A stretch of 64,000 nucleotides of DNA, taken from NCBI GenBank assembly GCA_030549495.1, contig JAUIRK010000793.1, forward strand, positions 1-64,000. The letters are read 5' to 3'. The notes below the pieces were generated by a model. The model was not told the origin of the DNA. It ran no database searches and saw only the letters and a program-made list of their open reading frames with translations. Below are positions 14,001 to 24,645 of this stretch, piece after piece. The translations under genes were made by a program, and so were the position numbers. Each line of letters begins with the position of its first letter. Position 1 is the first letter of the stretch. Source of the DNA: Nectonema munidae (taxonomy: Eukaryota; Nematomorpha; Nectonematoida; Nectonematidae).

Positions 14001-17000
14001 AATTTTTATTTATCAAAAAGTTCCAAAATCAAAAATTGACGCAAATTGAAGAATTTGCTTTAAATTTATATTATTTAAAAAAAGGGATAAGAGAAGATTT
14101 TTATTTAATTTCTGAAGGAAATTCAAGTTTTTTTAATATAATTTAAAAAGGTTATTACTTATTCACTCATTTCTGTAGAATGTATAGATAGGAAGGGAAT
14201 GATATGGATTTAGAATGATTGACCAATAAATCTTAGTTAACTAACTCAAAAAAAAAGAAATTGGGATTTTTTTCCTAAAATTTACAGATGAAACAAATCC
14301 AAATTCAACTGCAAGAGTTAAATCCTACAATTTCAAAATAAATATCAAGCCTTCGTCAAGGCAACCTCAAGCCGAAAATCATACTACACCGAAAAACACA
14401 GGTAATATATTCCACTATCTTCCACATAAACTTCCATTTCTCATTATTTTTGGATAATTTTCCTGCTTTAAATATCTTTCTTTTATCTTCAAAATAGCTA
14501 ACCTACAATTAGCATCCACCCTGTTTCTATTTCTGTTATTGTGTTCTTTTCCTTATTATTGTTACTTTTTTCAAATATAGAAGAATCATGAATATGAAAC
14601 GCCTTAAAATATAATTTCTTAACTCTTCTTTAATGATATTGATTAATTTGTGTTACACCGTGTGAAGACGTCATTTTATTAGGAAATTTTGCTTAGTTAA
14701 TAATTAACTACTTTGAAAAATAACTTTATTCTTTCATTTCTGTTATGCTATTTTTTTTTATTTTATTTTAGAACTATTAAATGCAACAACTTCAAAGAAA
14801 TTACCCTTATCGAGTAAAAATAATTTCCTTATGTTTTATCCTTTAGAGCTTTTCTTTCTTAACTTTTTTTACTCATGGACCGTCTTTCACTTCTTTTTTT
14901 CTTGGTGGACCGACCCCTTCATAAAAACTGGGCAAAAAATATTTATTTTAATCTTTTTCACTAATAAAATTTTTGAGGTTATGATAAAGAAAATAGTATA
15001 TATACTTAGAATTCATACTGTAATGAAAGCAATAATAAGATTAATCAATGTCAAACAATTAAGAGAAAAAATACAAACCAAAAATGTTTCATATATCATA
15101 TGCTATACAATGTCCTAAGCTATGTTTAAAAAAAAAAGGAGATTTATTTCTACTATAAAGTAAAAAAAGCATAGCACAATTTGGTAAGTTTCTCTATCTT
15201 ATCGACCCCTAGAGATCTGTTATGGACCCCCAGGTGTCGATATCGACCACTTTGCCAACCTCTGGATTACAGTAACGTTCGGATAATTGGAAATGTTTGC
15301 ATTAACTAGAAAATTTTTTACACAATATATTTTCCAGGATAGCTGAAGTAAAGGAAGCGTTATTAAAAGAGGTCCTTTATTCATTGCTCAATAAAAGAAC
15401 AAAAAATATTAAATGTAGTAGCTTTATGAAGAAATCTTTGCTATTTTTTTGCTTCAAAGTTCTTTCATTGAGAGAAAAAATTGGAAACTCTTCCTGCCAA
15501 CTTTACTGTTTTACACATCTTCCTCCGTATTTGTCTTCACTTAATTCTGCGTTCGGTTCATTTGTTTTGCTTACTACTTTCAAAATCAAGAATTTGTTAT
15601 CATCAAGAACTTGATGTCATTTTGAAAAATATATTTTGCGAAATTGAAACTTTTTTGTTTTGATGCGTCCTGAAATTTAGTTAAAACAACAAGTACTTTT
15701 CCTATATCTATACATAGTTTTGAATTTATTGCATGTAAACTTATGATGTTCTATCTTTTTAGTTGAAGGAAGCATGCTTCAATTTCTCAAAATGACATTA
15801 ATTTCTTGATTTAAAAGGGCGTGAGTAAGGTAGGTTAGATACTGGTTTTCGATAACTCAAGGTCTTGGGTTCGATCTCGCATCACACCTACTTTCTTCAT
15901 AGTTCGATACAAGCGGTGCTATAAAAACACCCCACGGTACCTTTACCTTTATTCAGAAGTACAAATCAACATATGTTAAAAATAATTAACCTCCTTACCA
16001 CGCAAAATCCAAATAAAGACACTCTTGAAAATGAACTTAAATTTATGAGTATCATCTAATATAAGTAGACTCTATTTAAAGTTTACCTCATTTTATGGCA
16101 CATAAGATATTAAGATAGTGAAAAAAGTTTTCAAGGACACAAATATAAAAATTTATAATGTAGGCATAGAAGATGAAAGTATAAAAAAATACAGAAACTG
16201 ATTCAGCGATATATTTATTTAAAAAAAGTTATTCAAAATTTTTGTAAATTTGTCAACTTTATCTACTGTTTTTCATCCGATTTTTAATAAAGTTGACAAA
16301 TTTGCCAAATTTTAAATATGGAAGCTACCACCAACCTTGCTTTATTTTCTATCTTTTACATGAATGCGTAGCTTACTTTTTCCTATAAAATGGAAATTAC
16401 TTTCTTTTTTTGAAAAAATTCAAATATCAAAGCTTGCTCCATTTTGGGAAATTTTTAAAATTTTTAAATATTCTCGAAAACCAAAATGTTAAGAAAATTA
16501 CGAACTTAAGAAGCCGAGAAGGAATACCATTGAATGGGAAAATATTTTTCGCCAGCAAAATATAAAATAAGTGAAACAAAAAAAAATTAATAAATATATA
16601 CCTTTTTTCAATGTAATGGAAAGATTGCTTTTAAAAATTTTAATCTCAACTATTTACTCCAAAAAAGCATATAATTGACAATTTTATAGGAATTTTCATG
16701 GTCCTCAAATACGGATAAATATTTGAAACAATAAAGCTGATCAAATCGTGGAAATTAAAAATATTTTCGTTCACAAAAATATTGAAAATGAAGATCGGAT
16801 GCTGGAAAAACCGAGATCTCTGAAAACTAGAAAAAAATACTACTCGTAAACAAGAAAACGAGAGATGGAAAAGCTTAGAGAAAGTCTTGAGCACGAGAAA
16901 GCAAAAATGTTACTATCTTCTATAAAAAATTTATTTCTTTTAATTATATTCCAAATAATAAAAAAAATATATTTATTATTAAAATTGAAAAATAAATCAT

Positions 17001-19970
17001 CAATTGAAATTAAGAAGCTGGGGGAAAATATTTTAAGAAGGGATTGGTGATTTGCTCAAAAAATTTTTAATCTCTAATTTGATCGAAAATGAAGTTTCAA
17101 ACTTTTAGGCATTGATTTTGCGGACATTGCATATTGCAAGCCAAGAGATCACTTCCATCTACTTCCTCAGCCGACAGAAAGCATACTGATGAGATGGCCG
17201 ACGTGTCTGGAAGTCAAGCGGTGTTCTGGTTGTTGCTTGCATAGATCTCTCCAATGCAACCCCATCAAAACCTCGGTAAAAGAGTATCAGGTCCAGTTTC
17301 TATTTATTTTCATAGCATCACACTTGAGATAATGACCTAGTCAGAGGTGGGGAGGGGGTGGGAAGTTCAGAGGGGGGGGGGGGTTCGAAAGTCTCTTTTT
17401 ATTAACTTTTGTTTACTTTGTGAAACAGAATTATTAATTTTATAATTTCTTTTTTTGAAAGTTTATCTTTTTTTGTTTTTTTTTTAATTTTATATTATGC
17501 AAAATTTAACTTCTTTTTATTTTTGAGTTTTATTAATTGCATAAAATTTTGCGTATAATTGATTTTATTATTGCGTATGATTGATTTAATCTATTCTTTT
17601 TTATCCTTTTAAAATAAATTTTAGTGTGTGCATGTCCATACGTGTGCATGAAATAAAATCCAGAAATCTTATTCAAAACTAAATTATTAAAACAGCATAC
17701 AAAGAGATAGAATATGGTCTTTGTTTGGGTCAATCAAAAATCTATCAAAGCTATAAAAAGTTTTAGAAAAGTAATATTAAACAAATGAATTGTAGGAAAA
17801 TTAATATCTATATATATATATAGCTCTATTATGGATCTAGAAAATTCCATCAATAAATGACTTCTTCTTCTCCAAATCGAAGAAACACCAGGGGACATTT
17901 ATTTTTTAAACGTTGATATATTTTTCATTGACAACTCAAATTAGATTTTGATTCAAGAAATTTTTTCGTAAAACTTTTAGTTAAAAGTTCAAACTTTTTG
18001 AAAATTAAAATGAAATTTTCTTTATAAAAGATTTTATTCATTTTTAACACTATTTTTAAATATATTAAAAAATTAATTAGAGCTGCGTGGTTCTTCAGAA
18101 AATTGAAATAAGATAGCAAATGTGTGAAATAGAATCTAAAAAAGACAAAAAAGAATGGAAAAAAGACAAAATAGAATAGGAAAAATACAATTTGTAAAGG
18201 TAAAGTGGAGTGTTTTCATTGAGAAGGCAGAATTCCACCGCTTGTATCGAACTAAGAGATAGTAGGCTTGATACCGGATCTAACCCAAGACCTTGACTTA
18301 TCGAAACCCAGTACCCAACAAACCTTACTCACGCCCAAAATAAAGAAAAAATTGATTTGAATAAAATTAAAAGAAAGAAAAAAAGAAAAAAATTTATTGA
18401 ATGATGTAATCAACATAAGAAGCGTTTCTTAATTCACGCAATTCCAAGATCCATCAATCAACACACAAAATAGAAAGGAAAAAGAGAATTCATCACTTGT
18501 TTCACGGTGCAGAAAATTTCATTATCCGAATATTTCATTTATGATTTGCTCGGTTATGAAATAAGAACATAAACTATTTATTTTGAATGTTAGTGAGCGA
18601 GGAAGGGGCTCGTCGAAATACCAATTAACAAAAAAATTTTTTAAATTAATTTATATCTATAATACTCAAATTTAAGCTGTATATTAGCCAATGAAGTACG
18701 TGCTTACCAACCAACTTTACGTTCCTTTAAACCCAAAATATAGGTCATGCTGTTGAAGATTGAGTTTGAAATTGATTCGCCTTTTTTCACGTTATTGAAG
18801 GCAGAAACGATCTCCATGGAGAATCACGAAATTTGTGAGTGTGATTGCAGACAAAAGGTAAAGTTTCTCTACTTTTAATTCAAATCATTTGCAATATGTT
18901 CACAATCTAATACTAGCTATACTCGGAAACTCACTTTGGTTGATGCGTGCGATAATTGGATTAAAATGATCAATTTTAATTTTCCCGTAATTTGATTGGT
19001 TGAAACAAAAATTATTCAAATTTTTTTATCCAATCATAACAACGATTTTGAATTTTTCTTCCGTGACGAAAAAACCATAACTTTTAACTTTTTAGATATA
19101 TAATATGGATAGAAATATATTTTGGGAAACCCTCTAACTTTGCATCCAATATATATTCAATAAAAACGTTATTTTTCTACAGAATGATTTTACTTTTATT
19201 TATGAATAACTTTTAATTACTTAGAACTATTAATGATGCATTCATACACAATATGAAAAATTGTAACTTAAATTGGAAACATATTCTTTCATTAGTTCAA
19301 ACGTAGAATTTTTTTTAAACTGGAATCCATACTTTAAAGATCATGAAATGCAGAGTATATTATTTTTCATGTAATATTTTAGTAAAAATAAATTTTAAGT
19401 GACTATTTTTTATTTAAAAAAAATATAAAAATAAAAAAAAAATTTTAAGATGGACAAGTCATAAATTTTTATTTTAAAACTTCATAACCTTTGTCATTTT
19501 TACGCTTTTGTAATTCAAACAAATCTTTTTGCAATTTAAACTGTTGTATCAATGTGTACTCTCATATATTTTGGATGCGTTCAAATTATGAAAGCTTCAG
19601 GTGCTGATTATCCCCAAAGAGGTTTACATTCTCATCACCGGATAATTTGAGTTTCAACATCTGCATCAGTAAATTTGAAATATTTTTCTTTTTTCTATAT
19701 ACGACAACATTTTTTTTGGAATTTTTCAATTTTTACTTTATCCAAAATTTTTATAAATAGGATAACTTTTATAATAATTGCTAAAAAGCATAGAACAATA
19801 GCAATTATGATATCCTCCGCATTCTCTAATAAAAATAATTCCGACATCCGCATCAGTATTTGCATCCGCGTACATACAAAAAATTTCACATCGGATACAT
19901 CTCTACTTTACGTGTTTAGAAGTGCAGGTTCGGCCAAGCGTTTGACAGAACGACATGTTCCTGTAAATGA
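1162..19970 (+). CDS. PDGF/VEGF-family growth factor (PVF / VEGF-C-like), multi-exon gene
   Basis: Predicted secreted cystine-knot growth factor that would bind a receptor tyrosine kinase of the PDGFR/VEGFR type. Exons read from splice sites and frame: 1162-1416, 2267-2344, 3418-3514, 5761-5922, 6222-6299, 7932-8075, 12539-12631, 14288-14401, 14772-14813, 17109-17290, 18744-18857, 19920-19970. All junction phases agree, and the sum is 1410 nt, about 469 residues plus stop. The signature PTCLEVKRCSGCC matches the PDGF pattern P-x-C-L-x3-R-C-x-G-C-C. A CECDC cluster closes the knot, and the last exon gives C-x10-C-x-C as in VEGF-C/D and insect PVFs. Exons from 12539 onward are strong. The six upstream exons are weaker and could be a separate gene; several donors there are GTGACT-type. 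N-terminal residues from ATG 1162 are hydrophobic, like a signal peptide. AATAAA follows at 20104. Confidence 0.72.
2044..2222. repeat. Foldback / MITE-like hairpin
   Basis: Two arms of about 65 bp (2044-2109 and 2160-2222) are imperfect inverted copies; the best block reads AAAACTTTATTAATTTT on one side and its complement on the other. It lies in the intron between the first two predicted exons of the growth-factor gene. Confidence 0.7.
3870..4725 (-). mobile_element. LINE fragment, C-terminal part of reverse transcriptase ORF
   Basis: Minus-strand translation starts mid-domain with VLGHILFNIFVNDL and the catalytic FADD box, runs through the thumb (..DLGIIIDNKMKF.., ..RPILEYGN..) in an open frame to 4019, then continues in another frame with ..TKEWNNLPQSIV.., the usual end of Jockey/CR1-type ORF2 proteins. 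The 5' half of the element is missing and there is one frame change near 4019. It lies in an intron of the growth-factor gene, in the opposite orientation. Confidence 0.85.
6691..6830 (+). mobile_element. tRNA-derived SINE, copy 1 (degenerate 3' part)
   Basis: Starts GGGCGTGAGTAGG and keeps the central block ending at GCATCAAGGCT. Matches the copies at 15817 and 18196, then diverges. The internal B-box region is mutated (TCTTCGATCC). Confidence 0.65.
8255..8446. repeat. Foldback element with minisatellite arms, copy a
   Basis: The left arm (from 8257) reads ATACCATTTTTAGTTCTATT and the right arm is an inverted match ending GTATATACC. The right arm is built from units of about 21 bp of the type AAAATAGAATTGCAAAAGGAC. 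Same family as 21311-21679 and the arms at 36057 and 37356. Confidence 0.6.
8965..10710 (-). mobile_element. LINE fragment, endonuclease-RT type, decayed
   Basis: Minus-strand pieces in order: ..GSLLTEKIEIGERW.. (about 10650), NDEEGNEECLDKEISKEEYE with KAIGPDNI (about 10430-10540), ..AISKKPGSTKCEEQRTIAI.. (10386-10138), then 9958-9422 with GVRQGCVLSPLFF, the catalytic MYADD box and ..NFKYLGINLTSDG.., and 9290-9087 with KIAFIGHILRG and a basic C-terminus (..REKYRKKCQEYIEERV..). Several frame changes and stops. Belongs to the group of non-LTR elements whose C-terminus carries an IxxGHxxR motif. It lies in an intron of the growth-factor gene, opposite strand. Confidence 0.85.
11405..12110. repeat. 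Repeat debris with poly-G tract (hAT-like termini)
   Basis: CAGGAGCGCACATCCTCAAA at about 11413 followed by a G16-18 tract, a second related start CAGGGGCGCACATACTTGAA at about 11866, and a GCGCACCATCTCC block near 12087. These look like the termini of one hAT-like family, but no target duplication pairs them. Confidence 0.35.
13535..13952. mobile_element. hAT-type non-autonomous element, 418 bp
   Basis: Terminal inverted repeats CAGTGGTTCCCAACC and GGTTGGGAACCACTG, a common hAT terminus. Flanks ATCTAGGG (13527-13534) and ATCTAGTG (13953-13960) agree at 7 of 8 positions, as expected of an aged 8-bp target duplication. No coding content. Sits between exons 12539-12631 and 14288-14401. Confidence 0.85.
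14850..15264 (-). mobile_element. hAT-like non-autonomous element, related to 58752-59068
   Basis: Inverted relative to the 58.75-kb copy. It shares the block GTCGATATCGACCACTTT near its right end (to 15264) and the internal segment with ACATAGTTTA-like sequence. The left end is eroded, and I see no target duplication. Confidence 0.5.
15817..15953 (+). mobile_element. tRNA-derived SINE, copy 2
   Basis: Starts GGGCGTGAGTAAGG. An A-box-like stretch lies at about 15831-15845 and a B box GGTTCGATCTC at 15868-15878, the internal RNA polymerase III promoter of tRNA-derived SINEs. The 3' part has AGTTCGATACAAGCGGTG and ends in a CTTTACCTTT tail. No tRNA cloverleaf remains, so this is a SINE rather than a tRNA gene. 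Confidence 0.8.
16246..16303. repeat. Perfect 17-bp inverted repeat
   Basis: AAATTTGTCAACTTTAT at 16246-16262 and its exact complement at 16287-16303, separated by 24 bases. In an intron of the growth-factor gene. It may be a foldback remnant. Confidence 0.7.
17109..17290 (+). CDS. PDGF/VEGF cystine-knot exon
   Basis: Acceptor CTTTTAG, then 60 codons plus two bases completing a split codon. Contains AYCKPRDHF (first knot cysteine), PTCLEVKRCSGCC (cysteines 2-5) and LQCNPIK (cysteine 6). It ends ..KEYQ at donor TATCAG|GTCCAG. In vertebrate VEGF and PDGF genes an intron interrupts the domain at about the same Q|hydrophobic position, which supports this donor over the nearby CTCG|GTAAAA. Confidence 0.93.
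18128..18193. repeat. Single arm of the minisatellite foldback family
   Basis: Three degenerate units of the form GACAAAATAGAATnG in tandem. No partner arm was found nearby. Confidence 0.4.
18196..18337 (-). mobile_element. tRNA-derived SINE, copy 3 (reverse)
   Basis: Reverse complement begins GGGCGTGAGTAAGG and ends with CTTTACCTTTAC, colinear with copy 2 over the whole length. The B box is changed to GGTTAGATCC. Confidence 0.8.
18744..18857 (+). CDS. Second half of the PDGF/VEGF domain (CxC exon)
   Basis: Acceptor AATATAG, phase 0, 38 codons, donor AAG|GTAAAG. Begins VMLLKIEFEI, matching the strand after the intron in PDGF/VEGF proteins, and ends with ICECDCRQK, supplying the last two knot cysteines (CxC) plus one extra. 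It joins in frame to the preceding and following exons. Confidence 0.92.
19812..19906. repeat. Dispersed repeat end, inverted copy at 35017
   Basis: ATCCGCATCAG..TTTCACATCGGATACATC matches, in reverse complement, 35017-35115. Such GTAGAGATGTATC ends resemble transposon termini. Its right end lies 13 bp upstream of the last exon of the growth-factor gene. Confidence 0.5.
19920..19970 (+). CDS. Terminal exon with C-x10-C-x-C tail
   Basis: Acceptor GTGTTTAG, phase 0, 16 codons then TGA. Encodes KCRFGQAFDRTTCSCK. Ten residues separate the first and second cysteine, followed by CxC: the BR3P-like spacing seen after the growth-factor domain of VEGF-C/D and several insect PVFs. A polyadenylation signal lies 134 bp downstream of the stop. 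The end of a dispersed repeat (to 19906) abuts the polypyrimidine tract of this acceptor. Confidence 0.88.
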   Translation, partial: KCRFGQAFDRTTCSCK

Positions 19971-20103
19971 AAAAGGAGAGGAATACTTGTTTGCACAGAT
20001 GCTCCTTTGCTCCGTCAAGAATGGGAGAAGTTGAATAATAATTCATTTTCCCACCTTTACATACTCACACCCACTCACTTGATTTATAAGTAAGCTTGAA
20101 ATC

Positions 20104-20109
20104 AATAAA
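20104..20109 (+). terminator. Polyadenylation signal AATAAA of the growth-factor gene
   Basis: First AATAAA after the TGA at 19968-19970, in the same orientation. Suggests a 3' end near 20125-20135. Confidence 0.6.
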
Positions 20110-20129
20110 AGTATCATGCTCATTCCTTT

Positions 20130-21310
20130 TTCTTTATAATAATAATCAATGAAATAATTTTCTTTTGTATCCGATAATAATCATAATCAAAATTGTTTTT
20201 CATTGATCTACGTTAATTTACTTGAATTGATCAAATTTTATGGAACCTTGTTTATTTGGATCCAAAATAAGTCTTTTTAAAACATAATTCTTTTTCCTAG
20301 ATATACAAAATGAATTTATCAATTTATTATTTAATTATAAATTTATATTTGTGATTATTGTAAAACAATGTATCACTATTAGTATAGATTTTAATAAAAG
20401 TGTGTGCATCATTTCTTTTCAGTTACCTGGATATAATTAGAATGTGATAAAGCATTAATTAGTATTGAAAATATTTTTTTAATATATATATATATTCCTC
20501 TAGCTGAAATTGCGCATTCAAATAGATTCCTTTCAAGATTTTTATCGTGTCATATTGATGCCTGTCAAAATTTATATCATTCCTTTACGATGCCGGCCAA
20601 AATTTATATCACTTCTTTTACAACAATCTTTTGAAATATACATAACCCTCTTTTGAAATATCTTTTGTCAAGATGCTTGCTAAATTTTAATATATATTAT
20701 ATATCTGGCAAGTTGTCTCCCCGGAGGTCTTGCCAGACCTCTGATATAACTTTTTCTGCAATTTCATGAAAGCAGTTTCCTGGCTTTATGAAATTACACG
20801 ATTATCTTGTTTTTTTAATGAATTCTGAATAGAGTTATCGTGTAATTTAAAAAAAAGTTTCTGAAATAAAGGATTGCTAAAACTATATTTAATAAGTGTG
20901 GTGTATACTCATACCATATTGGAAACAAATATTAAATTTTATACTAAATTCTTCTTCATCCTCTTTTACGTCTAACGTAATAATATTGAAGTTCAATATT
21001 TATTCATAATAAAATATTTTATTGATTTTATATGGTGTGGAAGAAGACATTTGGGAAGCTTAAAAAATCAACTACGACGAAGAGAAGTTGCGGCCAATTT
21101 AATGTACCAATGATTCAATTCTATCATGTTTATCTGTGCGCCACTGACTAGATAAAATTTTTGTATCAACGCCTTATTAAACAACCAACACATTTTTCAA
21201 GCTCTCAATTAATAGTTGTAATCTCTTTACTTATATATATATAGATAGATCACTTTTCTCGGTATATAATGAACTCTTTTATTGAGTTTCAATATATAGA
21301 TTGGTTATAT
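20130..21310. other. AT-rich intergenic stretch, two hairpins
   Basis: No coding signal seen. CTGGCAAG..CTTGCCAG (about 20706-20740) and AATTACACGAT..ATCGTGTAATT (about 20793-20850) are inverted repeats that could fold. Short repeats of CCAAAATTTATATCA lie at 20565-20625. Confidence 0.4.
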
Positions 21311-21679
21311 TGTACATACCATTTTTAGTTCTATTTTGTTCTTCTGCAATTCAATTTTTGATATTTTTACTATTTACACTTTGAAGCTTTTTTTATTTTT
21401 TTGCAGAAAAGCAGAAACTAAATCTCTTCCTTCATTAACTTTTTCAAACACTAAATTTTACATTTTTCATTTTATTATGAAATTTACATGTCTTAACATT
21501 ATTAGTTAAAAAAAGAGAGAATTAAAAAATATATTTAATTGATAATAAATATAGTAACATTTTGTCAATGAATAGCTTTTCCCATATGGCATTTTTGAAT
21601 ATAAACATAATTTAATTAAAAAAATGTTGAATGAAGCAGAATTGCAAAAGGAAAAATTAGAACTAAAAATACGTATGTA
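21311..21679. repeat. Foldback element with minisatellite arms, copy b
   Basis: The left arm TACATACCATTTTTAGTTC..TTCTGCAATTC and the right arm GAATTGCAAAAGGA..GAACTAAAAATACGTATGTA are inverted matches. Same family as copies a and c. Confidence 0.6.
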
Positions 21680-21804
21680 TCTAGAAAGCCGGATTTAAGG
21701 TCGGAAAGCGTCAGGAAGGGGCTTAGAGGACCTTTAAACGTTAAGGACCGCTTGGTATTGCCCAGTAAGAAAGAAACAGAAGGAATTAAGGAGGCAAAGA
21801 AAGA
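21643..21804 (+). other. Coding-like open stretch, unrecognised
   Basis: Plus-strand frame ..PDLRSESVRKGLRG.. to ..KEAKKD and TGA at 21802-21804, GC-richer than its surroundings. No start or splice site was settled. It may be transposon debris adjoining the foldback element. Confidence 0.25.
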
Positions 21805-22970
21805 TTGAATTTGATACATACTACACACTCAAATTTTCTACTTGAATAATAATATGGACGTATAATAATTAGTGAGGGTATTTAAAAGTGTTCCCACTTT
21901 CCACCCCGCACTAAAATTTTCAAGGCCATCCCTCTGTAAAAGAAATTTCTGAATAATAGCATATATAGGTATATGCAATATCGGAAGCAGAAAGCATCCA
22001 ATATAGACAGTATCATACTATTCGCGTGTGCTATCCTATAAATGCACAGAAGTCAGTTTGCATTAAAATTTCATGCTTCATGACGTATAGCACATTGAAA
22101 TACGATAGTCTACCAAAAAAGAGTCAAAGAAGTAAACATTAGAGATGGTATTTTAATTCGATTGGCTTATAATCAATCAATCAATCAAAGTAAAATTGTT
22201 GAAAGTGTTAAGGCAAATTGATTATATAATTACAGATAAATCGTAGTTCTCGCAACTTAAATTTCATCCAAAATCAGTTATACGTTGCTAGAGCCAATTT
22301 AGGAATACTCGTGGGGAATCAGTATAATTGCCCAATTTAGGTGATTTGATTGAAAAAATTATCGCCCTTGTTAATATATTCGTTATATTATTATGATGTC
22401 TTAAAAGAGAGTATCCAAGCCAGGAGAATAATTAATTAGAAATAAATTCAGAAAAATTCCAAAAATCAATAAAATTTAATTTAAGCATATAATATCTATA
22501 TATCGAATGTAAAAAGGATTTGCAATGCTTCATTTTAGATTTTTAGACTTGGTTGCATATCAGGGTTTCGCACTCAAAATAACGCGTGTCAAAAAAGTAA
22601 TTGATCTTCTTCTTTTTTGAGACACTCTATTATGCCCTTTGCTAGTTTTAATATTTGATGCATTAGAACATATTTATCACTATTTGTATATTTGAAAGAA
22701 TATTTTGATGAAGAAAATGACATGGTAGAACAGAAGGAAAAGTGTTCATTAAACTTTTGATCTATCAAATGATCAGTTTCAATTAAAATAGCATCTTTTA
22801 TTGAAATAGTTTTTATGGCAAATTTTTTAAATATTATAATTTTCTAACGAGGGCACTTAATAAGAAGTGATGACATAAGATTCTTTTATAGATAGGAATT
22901 TTATATTTAATTTATCAAGTTTATTTTTCATTTCAATTTTCTCATTTGCATTTCATTATTTTTGAAAATA

Positions 22971-23690
<720 letters not shown>

Positions 23691-23693
23691 GCT

Positions 23694-23793
23694 TTGACCG
23701 TGTCTGTTTATATGTGGCGTTTCCAAGCACGAAGAGCTTGTTTATCACCACTAAGAAGGCTTGGAGCATTTTGGAAGGACCTCTTGACGCCAT
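23694..23793 (-). CDS. Possible first coding exon beside the (ATC)n array
   Basis: Minus-strand ATG at 23793, then MASRGPSKMLQAFLVV and INKLFVLGNATYKQTR, a short hydrophobic N-terminus, ending at a possible donor ACACG|GTCAAA just before the microsatellite. The 240 bp from 23691 are visibly GC-richer than their surroundings. A TATATAG lies on the same strand at 23941-23935, about 145 bp upstream of the ATG, so a promoter and 5' UTR would fit. No further exon was found and I do not recognise the protein. Confidence 0.3.
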
Positions 23794-23993
23794 CCTCGCA
23801 ATAAAGAGTTAGAGCGTGAAGGAAGATCAGAGTAAAGAAATATTTGTTGTGCAAGGCCAGGCGAAGAGTCATAAAACCCTAGTTTATGGCGGATTCGGAC
23901 CTGCTTAGAGGGATTCCCCAATGATGCCCCCTGTCTATATAATCCTTTCTTTTACAGAAGAAATAGAAACTACAACTTTCTTCTTTTCATTAA

Positions 23994-24119
23994 CCCATAA
24001 GGCTAAGCAAAGCAGACGATATCTAAAAAAAGCAGACGATTTATATTCAAAGTCATTGAAAAAAGCAGACGAAAATGAAATTACTTATGTTCCAAAATAG
24101 GAACATTGGACGTAAATGG
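23994..24119 (+). mobile_element. piggyBac-type MITE, copy 1
   Basis: Preceded by TTAA (23990-23993). Contains three AGCAGACGA repeats and TTATGTTCC..GGAACATTGG near the right end. The right TTAA is degraded. Same family as 35447-35576. Confidence 0.7.
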
Positions 24120-24219
24120 ATTCAGTACCTCGATAGTGATCCGCGTTTTAATAATATTTGTGTATTTATTTTCATGGGGGGGGGGGGGTATTTTTTTGAG
24201 GAATACTATATGAGTTCAT

Positions 24220-24637
24220 CAGTGGGGGATCCAGAAATCTTTTGTGATGGGGGGGGGGGGGGGGGGTATACTAATATTATCAAAATATTTTACACATTTT
24301 ATTAGGGAAGAAATTAGAAAACGTATGTAAAATAAATGATTAAAATTATATTACAAAGTCTTTTCTTCTTTCTTTTTGCTTTGAAAATCGATCAATGACT
24401 TCATCAATTTTGATTTCTATTTTAGGGTGTAGGTACATGAGAGCAAGTCCTGTTAGTCTCTCGTCGCTCATACGATTACGTAAATAGTTAATTAAATAGT
24501 TATAAACTAAAACTTTTCAGATGTAAGCTACATTTAACAGCAACCTTAATTTTTCTTGAATAGATTGCTGGTGGGGGGGGGGGGGGGCTATGCATCCCCC
24601 CTATCCCCCCCTCCCCCCCCCTCTCGGTCTATCCCTG
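24220..24637. mobile_element. hAT-type non-autonomous element, 418 bp, G/C homopolymers
   Basis: Starts CAGTGGGGGATCCAG and ends CTATCCCTG. An exact 8-bp target duplication GAGTTCAT flanks it (24212-24219, 24638-24645). Contains long G tracts at about 24250-24266 and 24572-24588 and C tracts near the right end. No transposase. Confidence 0.85.
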
Positions 24638-24645
24638 GAGTTCAT

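Noticed and set aside
15338-15371. Possible exon IAEVKEALLKE in the growth-factor gene
   Set aside because: Good acceptor, but its phase does not match either neighbour, and skipping it gives a clean join.
15868-15878. tRNA gene suggested by GGTTCGATCTC
   Set aside because: No acceptor stem or cloverleaf; the same unit occurs three times with a common 3' tail, so it is a SINE.
22037-22058. TATAAA followed by TCAGTT as a core promoter
   Set aside because: Spacing is too short and no gene follows.
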